From the NCBI GenBank assembly GCA_046317855.1, contig JBKCVM010000024.1:1-30470 (forward strand): 30,470 nucleotides of DNA, written 5' to 3'. Below, piece after piece: positions 7,821 to 15,245 of this stretch (within the stretch, counting starts at the first letter, position 1; the number at the start of each line of letters is the position of its first letter). Under the pieces are notes generated by a model. It was not told the DNA's origin. It saw nothing but the letters and a program-made list of their open reading frames with translations, and did not search any database. This DNA comes from CAIOHW01 sp046317855. GTDB lineage: Bacteria > Bdellovibrionota > UBA1018. Made by a program: the position numbers and the translations under genes.

Positions 7821-8726
7821 GTGAAGGGCGATCGGATTTTTCTGCGGATTTTGCGTGTGCTTGCAGGCACGAGTCTGGTGCTGCTGATTGCTTTTTTGGT
7901 CATGCTTCTCGTTCAAGCTTGGCCTGCGCTAAAACATTCTGGTCTGAGTTTTTTTTGGAGAGAGAACTGGGACCCTGCCAACGAGGTTTTTGGTGCTGGG
8001 GCTTTTGTCTACGGGACGGTGGTCAGCTCGGTGCTCGGGCTTTTGATTGCGCTTCCGGTGAGCGTTGCCTCAGCACTTTGCTTGACTGAGCTTTTTTCAA
8101 AACGTTTGGCGGGGGTGGTTTCGTTTTTGGTAGAAATGCTTGCTGCGATTCCAAGTGTTGTGTTTGGGTTGTGGGGAATTTTTGTTCTGGCGCCCTTGTT
8201 TCGGTCAACGCTTCAGCCTTTTCTAGCAGAACACTTAGGCTTCATTCCGCTTTTTTCTGGACCGCCGCTAGGAGTGGGAATGTTGACGGCCTCCGTTGTG
8301 CTGGCGATCATGGTTACCCCCACACTGACCGCGCTCTCGCGCGAGGTGTTCAAGTCTATACCGCGCATCCAGCGCGAGGCGGCGCTTGCGCTTGGGGCCA
8401 CGCGCTGGGAGATGATTCGGATCTCTGTGCTCGCCAGCGCACGCAGTGGTCTCGGGGCGGCGACGATTCTGGCCTGGGGACGGGCGCTGGGTGAAACGAT
8501 GGCCGTCACCATGGTGATTGGTAATCGCCCGCAGATTGAGGCCTCGCTCTTTGCGCCTGCGCAGACCCTTGCTTCGGTCCTGGCCAATGAGTACGCAGAA
8601 GCTTCTGAGGGGTTGCATCTTTCTGCTCTTTCAGCCGTGGGTCTTGCGCTACTTCTCGTTTCTGTGGTCGTGCATTTTCTTGCAAGAATTTTTATTCGCT
8701 CCGGCACCAGCGGGAGTGCTTCGTGA
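7821..8726 (+). CDS. pstC: phosphate ABC transporter permease
   Basis: A 301-residue inner-membrane protein with six predicted membrane helices. It includes the permease coupling loop around residues 170-220, with EVFKSIPRIQREAALALGAT and the GRALGETMAVTMVIGN segment that is typical of PstC. It forms the membrane channel with PstA. The start is GTG with GAGG eight bases upstream, 28 bases after pstS. The stop overlaps the GTG start of pstA by four bases, indicating coupling. Confidence 0.95.
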   Translation: MKGDRIFLRILRVLAGTSLVLLIAFLVMLLVQAWPALKHSGLSFFWRENWDPANEVFGAGAFVYGTVVSSVLGLLIALPVSVASALCLTELFSKRLAGVVSFLVEMLAAIPSVVFGLWGIFVLAPLFRSTLQPFLAEHLGFIPLFSGPPLGVGMLTASVVLAIMVTPTLTALSREVFKSIPRIQREAALALGATRWEMIRISVLASARSGLGAATILAWGRALGETMAVTMVIGNRPQIEASLFAPAQTLASVLANEYAEASEGLHLSALSAVGLALLLVSVVVHFLARIFIRSGTSGSAS

Positions 8727-9592
8727 ACGAGTCAGGCTATAGTTTGCGTAAACTTAAAAGTAGGCTCATGCTCGGAGCGCTTGTGCTGGGCTGCGCCGTG
8801 GCAGTGGCACCGCTTGTTGCTATTCTTGTGCACCTTTTGCGCGAAGGGGCGTCCGCCATTAACTCGGCCTTTTTTTTTGAAGCACAAAAGCCTGTTGGGG
8901 AATTGGGTGGCGGAATGGCGCATTCAATCTTGGGGACTCTCATGCTCGTGAGCTTAGGGTCCTTAGTGGGAATTCCTCTGGGTCTGGCTAGCGGAGTGTA
9001 TCTTGCTGAATATGGTAGCCGAGAGAAGCTTGCTGGATGGGTGCGATTTGCCTTGGAGCTTTTGGCCAGCACTCCAAGTATTTTGATTGGTGTTTTTGTC
9101 TATATTTTATTGGTTGTGCCGATGAAGAAATTCTCGGTTGTGGCTGGAGGAATTTCTCTTTCTTTGATTTTGCTTCCACTTGTGGCGCGAACAAGTGAGG
9201 AGCTCCTTAAGCTGGTTCCGGGAGATCTGCGCGAGGCAGGGCTTGCGTTGGGGATACCGCGCTGGAAAGTCATTTTGAAGATTGCGCTGGGTTCAGCACG
9301 GCCGGCCATCGTCGCAAGCTTGATCTTGGGTGTGGCGCGGATTGCGGGAGAGACTGCACCCCTGGTTTTTACTGCGTTTGGCAGTCCAAATTTTGCGCGA
9401 GGACTGCTTGAACCCACCTCAGCCGTTTCACTTCAAATCTACACCTATGCGATTTCTCCCTTTGCAGAATGGCATCGCATGGCCTGGGCGGGCGCTCTAT
9501 TGCTTGTGGCAGGGGTTTTGGTTTTGAATGCGGCGACCCGGATCTATTCAGCCCTGGGAGGTGGTAGTGGAGGCCCCAATGACCGAAGTTGA
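8723..9592 (+). CDS. pstA: phosphate ABC transporter permease
   Basis: A 289-residue inner-membrane protein with six hydrophobic segments. PstA-type features include GLASGVYLAEYG near residues 90-101, the coupling loop LREAGLALGIPRWKV near 170-185 and the GVARIAGETAPLVFTAFG segment. It pairs with PstC. The GTG start overlaps the pstC stop, and the end overlaps the pstB start by 14 bases, so the three transporter genes are likely translated together. Confidence 0.95.
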   Translation: MNESGYSLRKLKSRLMLGALVLGCAVAVAPLVAILVHLLREGASAINSAFFFEAQKPVGELGGGMAHSILGTLMLVSLGSLVGIPLGLASGVYLAEYGSREKLAGWVRFALELLASTPSILIGVFVYILLVVPMKKFSVVAGGISLSLILLPLVARTSEELLKLVPGDLREAGLALGIPRWKVILKIALGSARPAIVASLILGVARIAGETAPLVFTAFGSPNFARGLLEPTSAVSLQIYTYAISPFAEWHRMAWAGALLLVAGVLVLNAATRIYSALGGGSGGPNDRS

Positions 9593-10340
9593 GCTTGAAA
9601 CTCGAAAGCTAGAGGCTTTTTTTGGAGACCATCGGGCGGTGCACGGAATTTCCCTGAAGGCGCGCAAGAACGAGCTCCTGGCCCTGATTGGGCCTTCAGG
9701 ATGCGGAAAATCGACGTTTATTCGCTGTCTGAATCGTCTGCACGAGGAGACCCCAGGGGCCACAGCGCGCGGTGAGGTCTTGCTCAGGGGGGAGCCTATC
9801 TATGGAAAGGGTGTGGACCCAGTGGCCATTCGTCGGAGGATTGGAATGGTCTTTCAGCGTCCCAATCCTTTTCCTTCCATGAGTGTCTACGAAAACGTGG
9901 CGAGCGGCCTTTTGCTTTCTGGAGCGCCAAAGAGGGATGAACTCAATGCGATCGTCGAGAAATCGCTCCGCCAGGCAGCCCTGTGGGACGAGGTCAAGGA
10001 TGGTTTGAATAAGCCAGGGACTCGTCTCTCTGGGGGGCAGCAGCAGCGGCTCTGTGTTGCGCGAGCCCTGGCTGTGAGTCCGCCCGTGCTTTTGATGGAT
10101 GAGCCGACCAGTGCCCTTGACCCGATTTCGACTGCCCGAATCGAAGAGCTTTTGTTGGACCTCAAAAAGACAGTCACCGTGGTGATGGTCACTCACAATA
10201 TGCAGCAGGCAGCTAGAGTTTCAGATCAAACGGCTTTTTTTCTGCTGGGAGAAATGGTGGAATCGGGCCCTACGAGTGAGATCTTCACTAATCCCAAGGA
10301 ATCGCGAACTGAGCAGTACATCACGGGGAGATTTGGCTAA
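9579..10340 (+). CDS. pstB: phosphate ABC transporter ATPase
   Basis: The ATPase that powers PstCA. It has Walker A GPSGCGKST, the PstB-specific RCLNRLHE segment, Q-loop VFQRPNPFP, signature LSGGQQQR, Walker B VLLMDEPTSALDP and switch VTHNMQQA. I chose ATG 9579 rather than the upstream in-frame ATG at 9528: it has GGAGG about six bases before it and gives 253 residues, the usual PstB length, beginning MTEVELETRK. It overlaps the end of pstA by 14 bases. Confidence 0.96.
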   Translation: MTEVELETRKLEAFFGDHRAVHGISLKARKNELLALIGPSGCGKSTFIRCLNRLHEETPGATARGEVLLRGEPIYGKGVDPVAIRRRIGMVFQRPNPFPSMSVYENVASGLLLSGAPKRDELNAIVEKSLRQAALWDEVKDGLNKPGTRLSGGQQQRLCVARALAVSPPVLLMDEPTSALDPISTARIEELLLDLKKTVTVVMVTHNMQQAARVSDQTAFFLLGEMVESGPTSEIFTNPKESRTEQYITGRFG

Positions 10341-10360
10341 GCCGGGTTAAGGAATACACC

Positions 10361-11062
10361 ATGCAAAGACAAATTGATGCCGACATTAGGGAATTGAAAG
10401 AGCTGATCCTCACGATGGGAGGATGTGTAGAGAAAGCCATCGAAGAATCTACGCAAGCTCTAATTTTGCGGGAACCAAAGCGTTTTGCTGCCGTTTTTGA
10501 GCAAGAGCGCAAGGTTAACGAATTGCACATTAAGGTCGATGAGACTTGCGTCCGGATCATAGCAAGGCAGGGTCCGCTTGCTGCGGACCTCAGGTGGGTG
10601 ATCGCAAGTATCAAGATCAACACGGATCTCGAACGAATGGGGGACCAAGCAGTCAATATTGCTCACAATGGAGCCCGTTACTTGACGGAGCCGCCCCTCA
10701 AACCTCTGATTGATCTTCCTCAGATGGCTCAGGCAGTTCGACAAATGGTGCGTGAATGTCTTGATGCGTTTGTACGCAAGGACCTGGCTCTGGCTGAAGC
10801 GGTGATCCAGAAAGATGACGTGGTGGATGGCTTCAAGAACAAAATCTTCGATGAACTTCGGAGTTACATGCTCAAGGACCCGCTTGCAGTCGAGCGCGCG
10901 CTCAATTTGATATTGATTGCTAGGAACCTCGAGCGACTGGGGGATCACGCAACGAATATTTCTGAGGACGTGATTTACGCTCTTACTGGTCAAGATATCC
11001 GGCATGGACATGTTACGCTTAAGGAGCTGCACGAAAAGCTCGAAAAAGGCGAGACATCATGA
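10361..11062 (+). CDS. phoU: phosphate transport/signalling accessory protein PhoU
   Basis: A 233-residue all-helical protein made of two three-helix repeats, each with the PhoU metal-site pattern: DLERMGDQAVNIA near residues 90-102 and NLERLGDHATNISEDV near 190-205. PhoU links Pst transport activity to the PhoR sensor and restrains the regulon when phosphate is plentiful. AAGGA lies nine to ten bases upstream of the ATG. The stop overlaps the phoB start as ATGA. Confidence 0.95.
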   Translation: MQRQIDADIRELKELILTMGGCVEKAIEESTQALILREPKRFAAVFEQERKVNELHIKVDETCVRIIARQGPLAADLRWVIASIKINTDLERMGDQAVNIAHNGARYLTEPPLKPLIDLPQMAQAVRQMVRECLDAFVRKDLALAEAVIQKDDVVDGFKNKIFDELRSYMLKDPLAVERALNLILIARNLERLGDHATNISEDVIYALTGQDIRHGHVTLKELHEKLEKGETS

Positions 11063-11817
11063 CCGAAGTTTCCAGAGGTTCGCGCGTTCTCGTTGTTGAA
11101 GACGAGCAGGACATTCAAGACCTGCTTGTCTTGCACTTGAAGCGCGAGGGGTTTGAGGTCATTGCCTGTGCGGACGGTGCCTCCGCATGGAAGCATCTCA
11201 ACGAAACGGACTTTTCTCTCATTGTGCTCGATTGGATGCTCCCGGGAGGGCTCTCGGGGATCGAGATCGCTCGCCAGCTTCGAGAGAAACGACAGGGTGA
11301 TCCGATGAGCGTCCTGATGCTGACGGCACGTGTGGCGGACGCCGACATTGTTGCCGGCCTTGAAGCAGGCGCGGACGACTATGTGACCAAGCCCTTTGAG
11401 ATGCCCGGTTTGCTCGCCAGGGTGAGGGCGTTGATCAGACGCTCGCGCTGGATTGAGGAAGCGCTTGCAGGCGGAAATGCTAAAGTCGTTCGGAAAGCAG
11501 GCCCCCTTGAAGTGCTGAAGATCGGGGATCTTGAGCTCGGGGTGGACTCCCATGAGGTGAAGTTCAAGGCCAAAGCACTTGAGTTGACCCCTTATGAATT
11601 TAAGCTCCTCTACGCGCTGATGCGAAGCGCAGGAAAGGTTCTGACTCGTGACCATCTCATTGAGCAAATTCAAGGGTCCGGAGTGAGTGTGGTCGATCGG
11701 GCGATCGACACCCATGTGTTTGGTCTAAGAAAAAAGCTAGGAGCCGCCGCTGATTATGTCGAGACAGTGCGCGGCGTGGGTTACCGGGTCAGCCCGCCGT
11801 CGGAGCGGAGTAAGTAG
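11059..11817 (+). CDS. phoB: PhoB-type response regulator
   Basis: A 252-residue OmpR/PhoB-class regulator. The receiver domain spans about residues 8-125, with acidic pocket VVEDE, phospho-acceptor Asp58 in LIVLDWMLP and the conserved Lys in YVTKPFE. The winged-helix DNA-binding domain spans about 155-248, with LTPYEFKLLYALM and the HVFGLRKKLG recognition region ending in VRGVGYRV. Its place after phoU and before phoR identifies it as the Pho regulon activator. The roughly 30-residue linker is a little longer than usual. Confidence 0.94.
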   Translation: MTEVSRGSRVLVVEDEQDIQDLLVLHLKREGFEVIACADGASAWKHLNETDFSLIVLDWMLPGGLSGIEIARQLREKRQGDPMSVLMLTARVADADIVAGLEAGADDYVTKPFEMPGLLARVRALIRRSRWIEEALAGGNAKVVRKAGPLEVLKIGDLELGVDSHEVKFKAKALELTPYEFKLLYALMRSAGKVLTRDHLIEQIQGSGVSVVDRAIDTHVFGLRKKLGAAADYVETVRGVGYRVSPPSERSK

Positions 11818-11820
11818 GCC

Positions 11821-12960
11821 ATGCGCTGGATCTTTCGAAGGGGGTCACCCGAGGGTGATGATTTTTCAGAGATCAAGGCTAAGACTCGAGAACTCGAGGC
11901 GAGACTTGCTGCAAGCGAAGAGGGATTTAATCAGCTGGTACTAGCTTTTCCCGAGCCTGTTTGGATTCTGGATGCTGAGCTTAGGCCGCTTCGATGGAAT
12001 CCAGCGCTGGTGCAGCTTTCGAGGAAAGGGGCGGTCGTTTCGAGTGAGCTTTCTGCTTTGAGCGTTCACGCATGGTTCAGGGAGCCTGAGGTTCACGCAA
12101 CTTTAGTGCTCGCTCTGAAAGCCCCTTGCAGGTCTGAATTTGAATCCGATGGTAGGGTCTACGAACTCTCGTGTTCGCCTTTTTTTCGTGGGGGCGAGGT
12201 TGCGGGAGTCATTGCCGTTTTCCATGAAGTGACTCTACTCAAGCGAGCTGAGCAAGCTAGAGTGGATCTTGTTGTAAATGTCTCTCATGAACTGAGGACG
12301 CCGCTCACTGCTATTAAAGGGTTTACAGACACCTTGCAGGCGGATTTGGAGCAGGGTCGAACCGGGCAGGCACTAGACTATGTTGCGGTGATTCAGCGCA
12401 ATGCCGACAGACTTCTGGCCCTCATTCAAGACCTACTGCTCTTGTCGAAAATTGAATCGGGGGTTGACGCTCTTTCGCTCGAGCTGGTGTCCACTCGTGA
12501 GCTCACTGAGAGAGCCATTGAGGGTCTTCGTCCCCTCAAAGAGAAACTGGGTCACCGCATAGAAACCGAGTTTAAAGCCGAGGTGGTTCGCGGAGATTCA
12601 CTGAGGATCGAACAGGTGCTGGTAAATCTAGTTGAAAATGCGCTGAGGTACGCTCCGGCAGTCAGTGGTCCAGTTCGGGTGAGTTGGAAGAACGACAGAG
12701 ACTCTGTGGTTCTGGAAGTCACCGACTCAGGCCCTGGGATCGCGCTTGAGGCGCAGCCGCGCATCTTTGAGAGATTTTTCCGAGAGGATGCCGCGCGCTC
12801 GCGTGAGTTGGGAGGGGCCGGGGGCGGGACGGGTCTAGGGCTTGCGATCGTTAAGCACATCTTGATTCGCCATGGCGGCACTGTGGAGCTGGAGAGCTCC
12901 CCGGGGCGCGGTTCAAGATTTATCTGCAGATTTCCTCTGGGAGAAAAATGGAGCGGGTGA
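11821..12960 (+). CDS. phoR: PhoR-type sensor histidine kinase without membrane segment
   Basis: A 379-residue histidine kinase. A short helix (residues 14-40) leads into a PAS-like domain (about 35-140, with EPVWILDAELRPLRWNPAL). The HisKA helix pair follows, with phospho-acceptor His156 in VSHELRTPLTAIKGF. The HATPase domain has N box NLVENALRY, G1 DSGPGIA, F box FERFF and G2 GGGTGLGLAIV. No hydrophobic segment is long enough to cross a membrane, unlike classical PhoR. The ATG follows the phoB stop by three bases. The final codons and stop lie within the 3' end of the convergent tRNA-Gly gene. Confidence 0.93.
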   Translation: MRWIFRRGSPEGDDFSEIKAKTRELEARLAASEEGFNQLVLAFPEPVWILDAELRPLRWNPALVQLSRKGAVVSSELSALSVHAWFREPEVHATLVLALKAPCRSEFESDGRVYELSCSPFFRGGEVAGVIAVFHEVTLLKRAEQARVDLVVNVSHELRTPLTAIKGFTDTLQADLEQGRTGQALDYVAVIQRNADRLLALIQDLLLLSKIESGVDALSLELVSTRELTERAIEGLRPLKEKLGHRIETEFKAEVVRGDSLRIEQVLVNLVENALRYAPAVSGPVRVSWKNDRDSVVLEVTDSGPGIALEAQPRIFERFFREDAARSRELGGAGGGTGLGLAIVKHILIRHGGTVELESSPGRGSRFICRFPLGEKWSG

Positions 12961-13025
12961 AGGGACTCGAACCCTCGGCCTCGACCTTGGCAAGGTCGCG
13001 CTCTAGCCAACTGAGCTACACCCGC
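12949..13025 (-). tRNA. tRNA-Gly (anticodon GCC)
   Basis: A 77-base gene on the minus strand with encoded CCA. Acceptor GCGGGTG pairs with CACCCGC, the D arm has TAGCTCAGTTGGC, the anticodon stem CGACC/GGTCG encloses loop TTGCCAA with anticodon GCC, and the T arm has GGGTTCGAGTCCC. It reads GGC/GGU. The 3' end overlaps the last 12 bases of phoR on the other strand. Confidence 0.96.
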
Positions 13026-13109
13026 ATTTAATCCATTCGAAACGAGCCTTCTTGCTACACATCAAAAAGGTTGGGGTCAAGGGGGACTTTGGGGCAGGAC
13101 TTTAGAACT

Positions 13110-13125
13110 AAACTTGGTTAAGTTT
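13110..13125 (+). other. small inverted repeat before cobalamin adenosyltransferase
   Basis: AAACTT-GGTT-AAGTTT forms a perfect six-base-pair hairpin with a four-base loop, ending eight bases before the ATG at 13134. It occupies the place where a ribosome site would be expected, and no strong one is present. It could modulate translation or be an operator half; it may also be chance in A/T-rich sequence. Confidence 0.4.
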
Positions 13126-13133
13126 CAGACATC

Positions 13134-13694
13134 ATGAAAATTTACACCAAAGGCGGAGATCACGGACAAACAGGTCTTTTTGGAGGTCAACGGGTACCTA
13201 AAGACCATTTGAGGCTACACACTTATGGCACTTTTGATGAGCTCAATGCCACTGTAGGCATGGCTCTGACTGAGGCCGGTCTTGCCGAGAGTTCGCCGGT
13301 GCGGAGTGCGCTTGCTCGGGTTCAGAACGAGCTTTTCCAGCTCGGAGCTGAACTAGCCACCCCTCCCGGAAAGGCGGTTCCAGTTCGCCTCATTGGCACA
13401 TCCGATATTGATCGACTTGAGGCTGAAATTGATCAGATGGAGGCGAGTCTAGAGCCTCTCAAGACATTTATTCTTCCGGGGGGATCGCGTCCTGCGGCTG
13501 CTCTGCATTTAGCAAGAACGGTGTGCCGGAGAGCAGAGCGAGAGCTTGTCGTATTGCATCGATCAGAGCCGGTTCGAACCGAAGTCCTGGGCTACGTCAA
13601 TCGTTTGAGTGATTACTTGTTTGTGGCGGCCCGGTTTGCAAACTCGGAGCTGAGAGTGGCTGACAGGCCTTGGGTAGCGCCTCAAGCGGACTGA
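13134..13694 (+). CDS. PduO-type cob(I)alamin adenosyltransferase
   Basis: A 186-residue protein of the PduO/MMAB-type ATP:corrinoid adenosyltransferase family, which makes adenosylcobalamin from cob(I)alamin and ATP. The N-terminal nucleotide motif YTKGGDHGQTGLFGG, DELNATVG near residue 36, the helical motif RTVCRRAERELV near 125-136 and NRLSDYLFVAAR near 155-166 are all family hallmarks. The length is typical. No other cobalamin gene is in the window, so the protein may serve salvage of imported B12. The 3' end overlaps convergent pgsA by 13 bases. Confidence 0.93.
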   Translation: MKIYTKGGDHGQTGLFGGQRVPKDHLRLHTYGTFDELNATVGMALTEAGLAESSPVRSALARVQNELFQLGAELATPPGKAVPVRLIGTSDIDRLEAEIDQMEASLEPLKTFILPGGSRPAAALHLARTVCRRAERELVVLHRSEPVRTEVLGYVNRLSDYLFVAARFANSELRVADRPWVAPQAD

Positions 13695-14302
13695 GTTCGT
13701 TTTCGAGCCCGGCGTCGTTCAGGCAGTTTTTTGAAAAACTCGACCACGTAGCCCACTCCTGATCCAATGCTCATGGCGATGCTGATGGCAAGAAGGACCT
13801 GGCCGATCGGATAGATGGGAATCCTAAACAGAGGTTCCTTTGCCATCATAAAGGGAATGGCTACCATTTGAGTGGCAGTCTTCCATTTTGCAGACGCCGA
13901 GGCGGACATGATCACGCCCTCGGCGCTGGCAAGCGCTCTGAGTCCTGTGATGGCAAGTTCTCGACAGACGAGCACAATCACCCAGATTGGATCCAGTCTC
14001 CCTAAGTGCTGAAGCATAATCAGGGAACTCACCACTAAGAATTTGTCCGCCAGCGGATCCATGAGCTTACCGTAAATGCTGACAGACTTTTGAAGCCTGG
14101 CTAGATAGCCATCCAGGTAATCTGTGATGCTTGCTGCTCCAAAAACCAGTGCGGCCGCTAAGTCAGCTCGCCGCGTTCCAATAAAAAGCAGGGCAACTAC
14201 GATCGGGACGCAAGCCATGCGAGCCAAAGTCAGCAGGTTGGGAGTGGTTGCAAACTCAAGTTCGCGGTCTTGTTCCATGAAGCTTAAGGGTATGTCAGTC
14301 AA
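13682..14302 (-). CDS. pgsA: CDP-diacylglycerol-glycerol-3-phosphate 3-phosphatidyltransferase
   Basis: A 206-residue membrane enzyme of the CDP-alcohol phosphatidyltransferase family. The full catalytic motif is present: Asp61, Asp64-Gly65, Ala68-Arg69, Gly78, Asp82 and Asp86. The N-terminal TPNLLTLARM is the usual PgsA start of the fold. It makes phosphatidylglycerol phosphate, the committed step to phosphatidylglycerol. The N-terminus has about 18 extra residues before TPNLLT, so a later start such as Met9 is possible. The gene is divergent from the PilZ-type gene across a region holding a 16-base palindrome. Confidence 0.92.
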   Translation of the reverse strand: MTDIPLSFMEQDRELEFATTPNLLTLARMACVPIVVALLFIGTRRADLAAALVFGAASITDYLDGYLARLQKSVSIYGKLMDPLADKFLVVSSLIMLQHLGRLDPIWVIVLVCRELAITGLRALASAEGVIMSASASAKWKTATQMVAIPFMMAKEPLFRIPIYPIGQVLLAISIAMSIGSGVGYVVEFFKKLPERRRARKRTQSA

Positions 14303-14377
14303 TTCGAGGTTGTCTACCGACGTGGACAGGTGTGACCAGGAGAGCTGGGGTCATTTTTTTGTCAGAAGATGGCTTCT

Positions 14378-14393
14378 GCAAAATCGATTTTGC
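14378..14393. promoter_or_regulatory. 16-bp perfect palindrome, possible operator
   Basis: GCAAAATCGATTTTGC is a perfect palindrome in the divergent gap between pgsA and the PilZ-type gene, 68 bases upstream of the preferred PilZ-gene start. A symmetric site of this length in a divergent promoter region suggests binding by a dimeric regulator. No regulator is named, and chance cannot be ruled out. Confidence 0.45.
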
Positions 14394-14460
14394 GGGGGCA
14401 GGCTGTCGCGTGCGATCCTTAAACGAACAAAGAGTGACGCATCTCGAAAGGATCATGACT

Positions 14461-15219
14461 ATGGATGGTCAGAAACCCAAAATAAAGTCCCTCAGCCTGC
14501 CGGGTGGTAGTGACTCAAATCAAGGCAGGGGCTTTGAGCGACGTATGCTGCCCAGGCTTGCTCTGTCTGCTGAGCAATTTAGGCTTTCAACTAACGGCAA
14601 AGTGTTTGGAGTGGCTGATCTTTGTCTGACCGGAATGGCGCTCACTCTTCTAGATGAAAGCGATCGACTTCTTTTTCCGGTCGGAATGAAATTTGAGGGA
14701 ACCCTCAATCTCAATCGAGTTAAATACGCTCTTTGTGCCGTGGTTCGAAACCTACGAGGGGATCACGTGGGCTGCGAGTTTCAAGAAATCGCTCCCTCTT
14801 TCTCAGAGGCGTTGGGACAATGGTTGGATCCTGTCAAGCTTGGCGACTCTCTTCGTCCCATTCCGGCGGGATCCAAGTCTGATTTCGTGTGGTTTAACGG
14901 AAGATCTGGAACTGAAATTTACGTGTGGCCCGAATCACAGCAGTCAGGCGCCCCAGCTGTGCGCCGTGCTTGGGTGGTGCTGTGGGGAAGGGAGTTTGTG
15001 GAGTGGGATCAGTTGGCTGGAGTTCGAACGGGTTTACTCAAGTTCGGTCCAAATCGTGATTCAGTGCAGGGGATGTTGCGTTGGGCGGATGAGCAGCTCG
15101 TCGCCGACCCCGAGCCCGATTCTGCCAAGTTGAACCTTGCCAAAACGATCCTCCTGAGTTCAAAACTTCCCGAGAACTGGAAACTTTGCCTGAATGCAGG
15201 CTTATTGATGCCTGTTTAG
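14461..15219 (+). CDS. PilZ-domain-like protein
   Basis: I chose ATG 14461 because AAGGA lies eight bases before it, giving 252 residues; the frame is open further upstream to 14332, and another ATG lies at 14455. Residues about 25-120 resemble a PilZ cyclic-di-GMP receptor domain: R27-R28-M-L-P-R32 gives the RxxxR arm, D53-L-C-L-T-G58 sits where [D/N]xSxxG is expected, and VGCEF near 104 matches the last strand. The C-terminal 130 residues are unrecognised and contain no membrane segment. It is probably a cytoplasmic c-di-GMP effector, although the Cys for Ser change weakens the binding call. GlpX follows 26 bases later on the same strand. Confidence 0.66.
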   Translation: MDGQKPKIKSLSLPGGSDSNQGRGFERRMLPRLALSAEQFRLSTNGKVFGVADLCLTGMALTLLDESDRLLFPVGMKFEGTLNLNRVKYALCAVVRNLRGDHVGCEFQEIAPSFSEALGQWLDPVKLGDSLRPIPAGSKSDFVWFNGRSGTEIYVWPESQQSGAPAVRRAWVVLWGREFVEWDQLAGVRTGLLKFGPNRDSVQGMLRWADEQLVADPEPDSAKLNLAKTILLSSKLPENWKLCLNAGLLMPV

Positions 15220-15245
15220 TTTTTTGAATTGGGAGAAGGCCTGAG

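Noticed and set aside
8213..8707. Antisense open frame of about 164 codons within pstC
   Set aside because: It is a shadow of a well-supported permease gene, has Arg/Ser/Ala-rich composition and shows no domain.
10990..11715. Long antisense open frame across phoU/phoB (about 240 codons)
   Set aside because: It is opposite two clearly conserved genes, has no recognisable motif or ribosome site, and follows from codon bias of the sense strand.
13026..13133. Cobalamin riboswitch before the adenosyltransferase gene
   Set aside because: The gap is only 108 bases, part of it belongs to tRNA-Gly upstream sequence, and the conserved B12-box pattern is not seen.
14332..14460. Upstream extension of the PilZ-type protein by 43 residues
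   Set aside because: The extension covers the 16-bp palindrome and has no family-like sequence, while ATG 14461 has a well-spaced ribosome site.
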